Origin: Desulforapulum autotrophicum
GTDB lineage: Bacteria; Desulfobacterota; Desulfobacteria; Desulfobacterales; Desulfolunaceae
Direction of reading: 5' to 3'
NCBI GenBank assembly: GCA_020723285.1
Contig: DYJE01000037.1
Location: 1 to 45,658, forward strand
Length of the DNA stretch: 45,658 nucleotides
In this document: in pieces, positions 1 through 7,179 of the stretch
Layout of the letters: the number at the start of each line of letters is the position of its first letter
Position numbering within the stretch: position 1 is the stretch's first letter
Position numbers and translations under genes: made by a program
The notes under the pieces: generated by a model
What the model saw: only the letters and a program-made list of their open reading frames with translations
The model's database searches: none
Told to the model about the DNA's origin: nothing

Positions 1-432
1 TATTTATATATTAAATTATCGCGGGTTTGAAATTCATAGTGCGGAAAGTGAGATACCCAACACCGGATTAACATTTCATAAAACGTATTCATTTTTTCAT
101 GAACAGTATAAATAACATGATCAGGAAAGGGCAAATCGAGGGGTTAACAAGGGCGGTATTAAGGGGCTGGTTGAGTTTATTATAAACCTGTTTCAGGTTG
201 CTGTATAAAAATCTCTTCCCATGAGATTTTTTGTCCTCAAGTATTTTTTACAAATGCGCCAAACTTACTCAACGGGTTCAGACATACGCGAAGTGCTGTA
301 ATTCAGCCATCTGATAAACATACAGCGTTCAGATTCGGTTGCACGTTCAAATTATATGGTCGATATGGTTATGCGGTTACTGATGCAATATTCGGGGGTA
401 AAGGTGGCCGCTCAGGATCACTATTCAGAACA
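1..432. other. AT-rich intergenic stretch, no gene seen
   Basis: No convincing coding frame was seen on either strand. It lies downstream of the five-gene restriction operon. It contains a short palindrome (AACCTG, 3-base spacer, CAGGTT, at 185-199) and an A/T-rich hairpin at 207-231, listed separately. The rest looks like non-coding island DNA. Confidence 0.5.
207..231. terminator. Possible weak bidirectional terminator
   Basis: Inverted repeat AAAAATCTC / GAGATTTTT with a 7-base loop. The stem ends in A and T runs on both sides, so it could end transcription in either direction. It lies about 200 bases past the stop codon of the last gene of the minus-strand restriction operon. The stem is AT-rich and therefore weak, so this is tentative. 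Confidence 0.35.
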
Positions 433-3054
433 TCATACGAGAGCAGCATCAAGCTGCTCCAGTGCTGCCACAATGTCATTTACTGCCCGCTGATCGAATT
501 CAGGCAAATCTGCTTCATCATGAGTTCCTTTGTTCAAATAAGTCCAGGGTGGTTGCTTGGCATCAGGGCCTAACACGTTGGAGAAAGAATCAATGATCTG
601 GTCTTTGTTCGGAATGGCTGCCTTGGATTTATTGAACTTTGATTTAAGATTATCCGCAAGACCTCTTAAATCCCAAGGCTGATTCGGAGCCCGACGAGAT
701 ACACTGATCAGGCTGTCTGATTTGTCGCTGTGCTTCCCGTAGTGATACCAGGCTTTATCACACAAATTTTCAAGGGCTCGACGGGCGGACATAAGTGAGT
801 CGCGGTACTCCCCTGTTTCAAAAAGCTCTCTTGCTGCCAACACATAGTTTTTGGGCCTGTTCAGTGAATTAACCTTAATATGGTGATCATCTTTGGGAGA
901 AAACAGGTACGATTCGGTCTTCTTGGCCATTTCTTTGCCAATGATTTGATGGGTTCTGTTGAAAAACTCTTCACCGTGAATGGCGATAATGAGCTGCTTC
1001 CCTTTGAAGTAATCATCAATAAATAACGTTTCACGTATTGCCTGCCGATGTTCATCATCAATGGCATTTACCGGATCATCAAAAATAAGGAGTGGACAAT
1101 TTTCCTTCATGTTTTTGGCCGTCAGTATGGCAAGGCCCAAACAGCGGATGTGGCCTTCGCTCAAGATATGCAACGCGTCAAAATATCTGTGAGGGCCTTT
1201 CTTGAAAGCGATTTCCAGACGTTGATTCTGGCTGAGCGGCAAGCGAATGTTGGCTAACTGTTCATGCTCTGCATCATGACGGTTAAACGCGTTATAGAAT
1301 TGGACAACCGATTGCCCCAAGTCTGCCACCAATTGAGCGGGAAGATCGTTTTTGTAAGTGTTGAGTTTTTTGACAAAGGCGGCGTATGCGCTGGCAATGG
1401 TCTGGTTTTGAACGACACTTGTTTTTTCGGCTTCCGCATCTTTAATGAGCTGGGCATTTTCTGTATCAAATTTTCCGATTGCCTCTTCAGCTTTCTTTTT
1501 TGAGCCATTTGCTGTCTCCTTCCGCGTTTGCAGCCTGACGATCTTCTCGGCAAAGTCACGAAGGCGTTTGATCTCGCTTTGTTTTTCAGTGCGCCCTTTT
1601 GCAGTTATTTCGATTTTCTTGTCGTAAGCTTCAAGCTGTTTGACCTGGCTCTCAAGATGCAGAAACGGGGTAAGTCCATCATCGAACTTCTGATGAAGGG
1701 AGTTCCACCAAGTGATCGCTTTTTCATCTGTAATGTAAACTGCTGAGAGCGGATTGTTTTCCGGGAAACGGGAACAGCAGGTGTTCTTCATCTCTGACAG
1801 CTTACCCAATGATGTGGTAATGTCACTTTTCAGCGTCTTAACCGCGTCCTGTATGCGGCCTAATTGTTCAAGCTTTTTCAATTCAGCGTCAGCGTGTTCG
1901 TAAGGGTTCACTTTCACTTGTGCAAGCGGAGTCTGACAGGCTGGGCAATGCTCCGCACTGCTTTCCCGAACCTTTATGACAGCTTCATAAAGTTGCTTGA
2001 ATGAAATCTGCTGGCTGGATTTTTCTAATTCCGCCTTTTTTTCATTCAGTTCTCCGGCATCAGACTGAATGGTCTGTTTCAGGGTATCCAGGCTGGTGAT
2101 GGTGACATTGCTTTTTTGAGGCAGCTGTTTTTGAAGTTCATCCTCAAGTTGCTTAATCATGCCCGGCTTGCCTTCGGTACCATTCAGCTCGTCGGCCATT
2201 TGAGGGAATGTGCAGTCTTCCCGATAGGCCTTTGCCAGTTCTTTCTCTTCTTTTTCGATAGTTTGAATTTCTTCAGGAATCGTTGTGTCCAGCTGTTGTT
2301 GGTGTCCTGCAAGAGCTTTCCGTTTTGTTGCCAGCTCTTTGGCTTTAACCCCCTCAAGGTCGATGTACCTGTTGTCCATCGTATCTGTGAAGTTGCGGAC
2401 AAATTCGGTAAAGGCATCCAGGCCAAACAACGTTGAAATCAACTCCGTCTGCTTTGCCGATGCCTGGGCGGCAATGCTGGAGAAATTATCGATGCGGTTT
2501 TTTTCTACAAAACAAAAACGATACATGGCCTCATCAGCAGAAACTGGCACATCTTTCCCCTGGTTGTCGAGTCCAACGAGCGTTGGCAGTGTGAAGCTGT
2601 TGGTATAGGCATTTTTCAGGTAGTCCTGTTGATTGCGGAATCGTTTGTTTTCCGCTTCAGCGACACTTCCTAAAAGCCCAAACTCCAAGGCTTCACAAAA
2701 GCTGGATTTCCCGGTTCCATTGGGGCCGTATATCAGCACGAGTTCACTGGCCAGGTCAAATTCCTCGTGTTTGGCAAAACCACGGAATGGACCCACCGAA
2801 AGGCTTTTCAGGTGTGTAAATGGACAGGTTTGCGTTGCAGTCTGCTGCTGCACGGGCTGGATATCTGCGGTGGTTGTTGCCCAGTTCGTTTGAGCCAGTT
2901 TTGTGATCTTTTTGATGCGTTGCCCCTGCGCTGTGGATAGCGGGATTAACGTATCCAAATGGTTCAGCACAAGATTGGCGACTTTGCGCACGTCAACGGA
3001 AATGTCACCAGACGTCAGAGTTTGAAGAAAGCGTAGATATTCAGACCGGATCAT
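433..3054 (-). CDS. SMC/RloC-like AAA ATPase with zinc-hook-like motif and possible HEPN-type C-terminal nuclease domain
   Basis: An 873-residue ABC/SMC-type ATPase of the RecF/SbcC/AAA_13 kind. Walker A GPNGTGKSS is at about residues 110-118. Long charged coiled-coil regions follow, with a CPAC motif at 370-373 resembling a zinc hook. A signature-like LSEGHIRCLG is at about 631-640 and Walker B LLIFDDP at about 655-661. After the ATPase (residue 720 on) is a helical tail with R758-x3-E762 and a later NKGTHDE (His845). R-x3-E plus a distal His is the active-site pattern of the HEPN anticodon nucleases PrrC and RloC; here the spacing to His is longer. PrrC and RloC are known to be linked to type I restriction loci. 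The start ATG overlaps the hsdS stop by one base (TGATG), so it is the last gene of the operon. ATPase assignment is firm; nuclease activity is inference. Confidence 0.82.
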   Translation of the reverse strand: MIRSEYLRFLQTLTSGDISVDVRKVANLVLNHLDTLIPLSTAQGQRIKKITKLAQTNWATTTADIQPVQQQTATQTCPFTHLKSLSVGPFRGFAKHEEFDLASELVLIYGPNGTGKSSFCEALEFGLLGSVAEAENKRFRNQQDYLKNAYTNSFTLPTLVGLDNQGKDVPVSADEAMYRFCFVEKNRIDNFSSIAAQASAKQTELISTLFGLDAFTEFVRNFTDTMDNRYIDLEGVKAKELATKRKALAGHQQQLDTTIPEEIQTIEKEEKELAKAYREDCTFPQMADELNGTEGKPGMIKQLEDELQKQLPQKSNVTITSLDTLKQTIQSDAGELNEKKAELEKSSQQISFKQLYEAVIKVRESSAEHCPACQTPLAQVKVNPYEHADAELKKLEQLGRIQDAVKTLKSDITTSLGKLSEMKNTCCSRFPENNPLSAVYITDEKAITWWNSLHQKFDDGLTPFLHLESQVKQLEAYDKKIEITAKGRTEKQSEIKRLRDFAEKIVRLQTRKETANGSKKKAEEAIGKFDTENAQLIKDAEAEKTSVVQNQTIASAYAAFVKKLNTYKNDLPAQLVADLGQSVVQFYNAFNRHDAEHEQLANIRLPLSQNQRLEIAFKKGPHRYFDALHILSEGHIRCLGLAILTAKNMKENCPLLIFDDPVNAIDDEHRQAIRETLFIDDYFKGKQLIIAIHGEEFFNRTHQIIGKEMAKKTESYLFSPKDDHHIKVNSLNRPKNYVLAARELFETGEYRDSLMSARRALENLCDKAWYHYGKHSDKSDSLISVSRRAPNQPWDLRGLADNLKSKFNKSKAAIPNKDQIIDSFSNVLGPDAKQPPWTYLNKGTHDEADLPEFDQRAVNDIVAALEQLDAALV

Positions 3055-4370
3055 CAGTTTTTCCCTCCGTTCTGATCAAAAAGTTCCTGAAGGATGGCGG
3101 CGGAGAGGGTTTCGGCGATTTGGGAGGCGGCGCTGATTTGCTCTTCCAGGTTATCACACAGGGCAAACTTGGCTTCCACCCGGCGGACGATTTCTTGCTG
3201 TTCGGCGAGCGGGGGGAGAGGAATAGGCATGGCGATAATATCTCTTACGTTTACATGCGGAGAGGCGGCCCCAATTACTTTGTCTGTTAACGCATGGAAT
3301 GTTTTTGGAGCATTAAAGAATAGAGACGCGTATTTTGCACAGTATTTTGATAGGAACCGCAATAGCATCACCCGTTGCCCCAAGCAAACGGGGAAGTCTA
3401 CATCAATTAAGCCTCCAATGCCAAGACGACCGCCTTCACGAATATACACAAAATCATATTTTTGGGGTTGAAGCCGCTGAATTCTCCTTTCGTATTCTTC
3501 GGAAGAAACAAAGCGAACAGCGTCCAATTTCAACCCAGTTTCAATAACATCAGGGGCTCTTAGGCAGGGTATCCCATCGTCTTGATACTTAGGAGTGTCG
3601 TGAGGGCAATCAACGTGACAAACTGCAAAATTAAACGCACGGCACCACTCCCAACTCTCTGGAACATAGAAAGGAATTTCGTCGGGTTTGATTTCGGGGA
3701 GGGAGTTTTGTTTGGGGATTTTCTTTTGTTTGATTAGTTCGGCTTTTTCTGCGGCGATGCGTTTCAGCAGTTCGGCGGCGGGTTCGACATCAGGGTTTTC
3801 GGCGCGCCAATCTGCGGTCAGCTTGCCTTCTATCGCTTCCTGCAAAATCGCCTGCCGGTATTTGGCCAGCAATTTCTTTTGTTTTTCGGACTCGTGATCA
3901 AGCGATTTGTAGACCCCTTTATGCTGTTGAAGTATCTCAACGATAGATTCTTGCTCGCTTAAGGCTGGCAAGGGGATTTCTACGCCTGCGATTCGTTTCA
4001 TTGGAAGTGAAACATTGGCAACCCCTTTCATCAAAGGGACGAACAAGATCTCTTTCATCATGTCCAAGTAATGATATAGGAATTCAGCACTTACCTTTGA
4101 TGGGTCTTTAGGAATCAAGGCGCAAAGGATGGTTCCCAAAGCAAACTTACCCGATTGAAAATGGATTCGCTTCATACTGGCATGGCCATGTCCCGTTGAT
4201 GAAACCAAAGGGATTATGACGGCATCCTCATCAAACTGGTATTCATTATGAGACTTTCGATCTTCCGATAAGGCAACCATTGGATATTCACCAGGGATCG
4301 CCTTAGTTATTTCTGTTTTACCCTTGGAGATTGAACAGATATCACCGAGTTTCACCATCTGCCACGCCAT
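3054..4370 (-). CDS. hsdS: Type I restriction-modification specificity subunit HsdS
   Basis: About 438 residues, normal for an HsdS with two target-recognition domains. The N-terminal part starts with the usual WQMVKLGDI motif and reads as the first recognition domain. The central conserved helix is clear (KYRQAILQEAIEGKLTADWR, then a Lys/Glu-rich stretch), as in EcoAI/EcoEI (type IB) specificity proteins. A second recognition domain ends in PLPPLAEQQEIVRRVE. It would set the DNA target of the methylase and nuclease complex; the target cannot be read from sequence. The ATG chosen overlaps the previous stop as TGATG. A TTG one codon upstream is possible but less likely. Confidence 0.93.
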   Translation of the reverse strand: MAWQMVKLGDICSISKGKTEITKAIPGEYPMVALSEDRKSHNEYQFDEDAVIIPLVSSTGHGHASMKRIHFQSGKFALGTILCALIPKDPSKVSAEFLYHYLDMMKEILFVPLMKGVANVSLPMKRIAGVEIPLPALSEQESIVEILQQHKGVYKSLDHESEKQKKLLAKYRQAILQEAIEGKLTADWRAENPDVEPAAELLKRIAAEKAELIKQKKIPKQNSLPEIKPDEIPFYVPESWEWCRAFNFAVCHVDCPHDTPKYQDDGIPCLRAPDVIETGLKLDAVRFVSSEEYERRIQRLQPQKYDFVYIREGGRLGIGGLIDVDFPVCLGQRVMLLRFLSKYCAKYASLFFNAPKTFHALTDKVIGAASPHVNVRDIIAMPIPLPPLAEQQEIVRRVEAKFALCDNLEEQISAASQIAETLSAAILQELFDQNGGKN

Positions 4371-5755
4371 CAATCCATCTCCTTCAATAAACGCTGACCT
4401 TTCCGGGTCAGGCGGTATTTCTGATTCCGGCTGTTGGGTTTGTCGGGAAGGGTCATTTCAAGCAGGTTTTCGTCAACAAGGCGCTGAAATCCTTTTTTGA
4501 AGTTTCCGGATCGGCTCGTATAACCGGCGATGGAAAGAAGTTCCTGACCGGTCTTGTCGTCACTCTCGCACCCCTTGAGAATTCTGGTTTGCCAGGGCAG
4601 CAGCTCGACTTGGGCCTCGACTTGGGCCTCGACTTGGGCCTCTGTTTGTTGCGCGGTGAAGTAGCCCTCATCAAAGGGGAAGCAGACTTCCAGGAAATGG
4701 TCACTGAGTTTAAAAACACTATCCGCATACACGGAAAGAATGCGGTAAATTCCCGATCCCAGTTGTTCCACGAAGTCCAGATCCCGATAGACCCGCATCA
4801 GTTCGCGATTGCGTGGCATGGACCGACCCGCAAAAAATTCCTCTTTCGACAGCCCATACACCAGCCCGCCATAGGAGGTGATGGAAAGACGGTCTGCATA
4901 GATCTCCACCACCGGCGGGACTTCATGGGTGTAATCATTGTGGACCATGGCATTGATTAACGCTTCGCGAAGGGCTCGCCGGTCAATCATTCGTTTTTGC
5001 AGGCGCTCTGCATCGCCGGTGATTTTGGTAAAGGTGCGGTTTTCCACGTCCAGTTTGTCCAAAACAAGGTGGGTTGCCTTGACCAGGGAACAATAGCCGT
5101 ATTCTTCATTTTCAATCAGATCCACCTTGTCGGTTCCGGCATATTTTGCGACTTTTATGGAGATGCTGTTCTGGTCGGCCAGCAAATAGGCGACATAGTT
5201 GAGCCGGTTGTCGGGGGTATAGAGATCCAGGTTCTCCAAAAAGGCGTCGTTAATCTGGAATCCCTTTTCCTGATAGTAGATTTTGAGCTGCTGGAACGTG
5301 AGTTTCCGGTTGGTGGGCGCGGGGATGTTCCGCAATGAATTGCGCACCCGCGACGCGTAGAGCTGATCGATCATCGACACGGTCATGGGCTGTACACCAC
5401 TGCCCACCCGGGTAAAGCAGCCCGCCGGGGACTGGCCGTATTTTTTCAGATAGTAGGGTTTTTCCGTACCGCGTGCAACAACCACATGCACAACAATCTT
5501 GCCGTCGTGGTCTTCGGGGAAGACGTCAAAAAGCCCCAGACAGGAAGGCAGGATGTTGTTTTTGATCCGGTCGGCAACCCCCAGCATGACCCCGTCCGAG
5601 TTTTCAACGCCGCAAATCTGGCCATCGTCTTCAACGCCGATCAGTATATCACCGCCTTTTTCCGAATTCAGAAAAGCGATGACTTCCTTTTCCAGCTTGT
5701 CGTTGAGTTGTGATTTAAACTCAACGGTACTGTTTTCCATGGCGAACCGCTTCAT
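4370..5755 (-). CDS. AlbA_2 (Schlafen-type) domain protein with ATP-binding RecG-C-like domain, inside the restriction operon
   Basis: About 461 residues. The N-terminal 130 residues match the AlbA_2 / Schlafen-like putative nucleic-acid-binding fold (TVEFKSQL, then AFLNSEKGGDILIGVEDDG). Residues about 250-350 match the HATPase_c_4 / RecG C-terminal-like ATP-binding domain (REALINAMVHNDYT, then a Gly-rich EQLGSGIYRI). A linker with AQVE three times in tandem (about residues 374-385) joins a C-terminal winged-helix-like end. Such proteins are known as accessory genes in type I restriction loci, where their role is not settled. It sits between hsdM and hsdS and overlaps both by one base (TGATG), so it is almost certainly co-translated with them. 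A regulatory or antiviral sensor role is only a guess. Confidence 0.85.
   Translation of the reverse strand: MKRFAMENSTVEFKSQLNDKLEKEVIAFLNSEKGGDILIGVEDDGQICGVENSDGVMLGVADRIKNNILPSCLGLFDVFPEDHDGKIVVHVVVARGTEKPYYLKKYGQSPAGCFTRVGSGVQPMTVSMIDQLYASRVRNSLRNIPAPTNRKLTFQQLKIYYQEKGFQINDAFLENLDLYTPDNRLNYVAYLLADQNSISIKVAKYAGTDKVDLIENEEYGYCSLVKATHLVLDKLDVENRTFTKITGDAERLQKRMIDRRALREALINAMVHNDYTHEVPPVVEIYADRLSITSYGGLVYGLSKEEFFAGRSMPRNRELMRVYRDLDFVEQLGSGIYRILSVYADSVFKLSDHFLEVCFPFDEGYFTAQQTEAQVEAQVEAQVELLPWQTRILKGCESDDKTGQELLSIAGYTSRSGNFKKGFQRLVDENLLEMTLPDKPNSRNQKYRLTRKGQRLLKEMD
4604..4639. repeat. Three perfect 12-bp tandem repeats within the AlbA_2 gene
   Basis: Unit CTCGACTTGGGC on the plus strand, three exact copies. 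Read on the coding strand it gives AQVE three times. Because the unit is 12 bases, gain or loss keeps the frame and only changes the linker between the ATP-binding domain and the C-terminal domain. Confidence 0.95.
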
Positions 5756-7179
5756 CAAAACGTCTCCCGGAGTTGCCGGATCAGTCCGGTACTTTTGGCA
5801 AAGGAGGATTCGAGCATATCAAGCAGCTCTGCGGCCGTATGCGGGGTTTCCTCTTCTTCGCGATGCGGGTTTTTGATGTCGAGGTCATAGTTGCGTTCTT
5901 TAATCTCCTGACCGGAAACCTTCCAGGCTATCTCGGATTCTTTCCGATTATTCCACCACGCTTTTTCAGCGTCGAACTCCTCGATGCGGATCGGCTTGGT
6001 TTTGGAATAGGATTTCTGACCTTCGGGCAGTTTGTGTTCATAGTACCAGATGTCCTTGGTCGGTGTGCCTTTTTCAAAGAAACAGAGGTTGGTGGCCACC
6101 GAGGCATAGGGCGAAAAGACGCTGTTGGGCAGGCGCACGATGGTGTGCACGTTGCAGTCGGTCAGCCACTTTTCACGGATGCGCTGTTTGACACCGTCGC
6201 CGGTTAGGCTTCCGTCGGGCAGGACAATGGCGGCGCGTCCGCCGGGTTTGAGCAGGTGGATCATCAGAATCAGAAAGAGGTCGGCCGACTCCTTGGTGCG
6301 GAAGTTCAGCGGAAAATTGTTCTCGTTGTTGTTGGCCACGGCTCCGCCAAAGGGTGGATTGGCGAGGATCACATCAACCCGGTCTTTGGCCTTGTGGTCG
6401 GTCAGCGGACGGGCGAGGGAGTCGTCAAAGAGCAGGTTCGGCACTTCGATGTCGTGCAGTATCAGGTTGGTCGTTGCCAGCAGGAACGGCAGCGGCTTGA
6501 ATTCCCATCCGGCGATGTTGTCCTGTATGGACTGACGCTGCTGAACATTACCTGCCTGTGATTTGAGGTGTTCCACCGCGCAGGTCAGAAAACCGCCGGT
6601 TCCGCAAGCGGGGTCGAGCAGTTTTTCTCCCAGCTGGGGGTTGATGATGTCGGTCATGAATTGGGTTACGGCTCTCGGTGTGTAAAACTCGCCGCTTTTT
6701 CCGGCGGATTGCAGCTCCTTCAATATTCCTTCGTAGATATCGCCGAAGAGGTGGCGTTCATTGGCAATATTGAAATCGACCTCGTTGAGCTTGTTGACCA
6801 CCTTGCGCAGGGCGGTGCCGGATTGCATGTAGTTGTTGTTGCCCTGAAACACGTCACGCACGATCAGGGCTCGTTTGTTACCGGAGGCCACATCCACTTT
6901 GCGCAGAGCTGGAAAGAGCTTGTTGTTGACGAAGTGCAGCAGTTCGTCGCCGGTGATACCTTCGTCGTCTCCCGCCCATTCGTCCCAATGGAATTCAGCG
7001 GGGATAGGCGACTGATAGGCGTCGTCCATGAGTTCGAGTTCTTTGTCCTTGTCGGAAAAGATTTTCAGAAAAAGCATCCAGCCGAGTTGTTCAATGCGCT
7101 GGGCGTCGCCGTTGATGCCCCGGTCTTCGTTGCGCATGATGTCGCGGATGGATTTAATGACAGATTGTATGGACGACAC
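5755..7179 (-). CDS. hsdM: Type I restriction-modification DNA methyltransferase subunit HsdM
   Basis: A 474-residue N6-adenine methyltransferase. The N-terminal HsdM helical domain is present, then AdoMet motif DPACGTGGF at about 189-197 and catalytic NPPF at about 274-277, followed by LKPGGRAAIVLPDG. With HsdS it methylates the recognition site and marks host DNA. The start is a GTG that overlaps the hsdR stop (TAGTG) and has a strong GGAGG ribosome-binding site inside the end of hsdR. Family features fit the EcoAI-like type IB group. Nothing looks broken. Confidence 0.95.
   Translation of the reverse strand: MSSIQSVIKSIRDIMRNEDRGINGDAQRIEQLGWMLFLKIFSDKDKELELMDDAYQSPIPAEFHWDEWAGDDEGITGDELLHFVNNKLFPALRKVDVASGNKRALIVRDVFQGNNNYMQSGTALRKVVNKLNEVDFNIANERHLFGDIYEGILKELQSAGKSGEFYTPRAVTQFMTDIINPQLGEKLLDPACGTGGFLTCAVEHLKSQAGNVQQRQSIQDNIAGWEFKPLPFLLATTNLILHDIEVPNLLFDDSLARPLTDHKAKDRVDVILANPPFGGAVANNNENNFPLNFRTKESADLFLILMIHLLKPGGRAAIVLPDGSLTGDGVKQRIREKWLTDCNVHTIVRLPNSVFSPYASVATNLCFFEKGTPTKDIWYYEHKLPEGQKSYSKTKPIRIEEFDAEKAWWNNRKESEIAWKVSGQEIKERNYDLDIKNPHREEEETPHTAAELLDMLESSFAKSTGLIRQLRETF

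Noticed and set aside
180-195. A 16-base match (TTATAAACCTGTTTCA) also found at 35382-35397.
   Set aside because: One match of this length in 45 kb on both strands can arise by chance and the flanks do not match, so it is not called a repeat.
433-3054. Calling the last operon gene a plain SbcC or RecF repair protein.
   Set aside because: There is no sbcD partner or recF context; the place at the end of a restriction operon and the R-x3-E/His tail fit an RloC-like defence ATPase better.
4604-4639. A phase-variable on/off switch in the AlbA_2 gene.
   Set aside because: The unit is 12 bases, so changes in copy number stay in frame.
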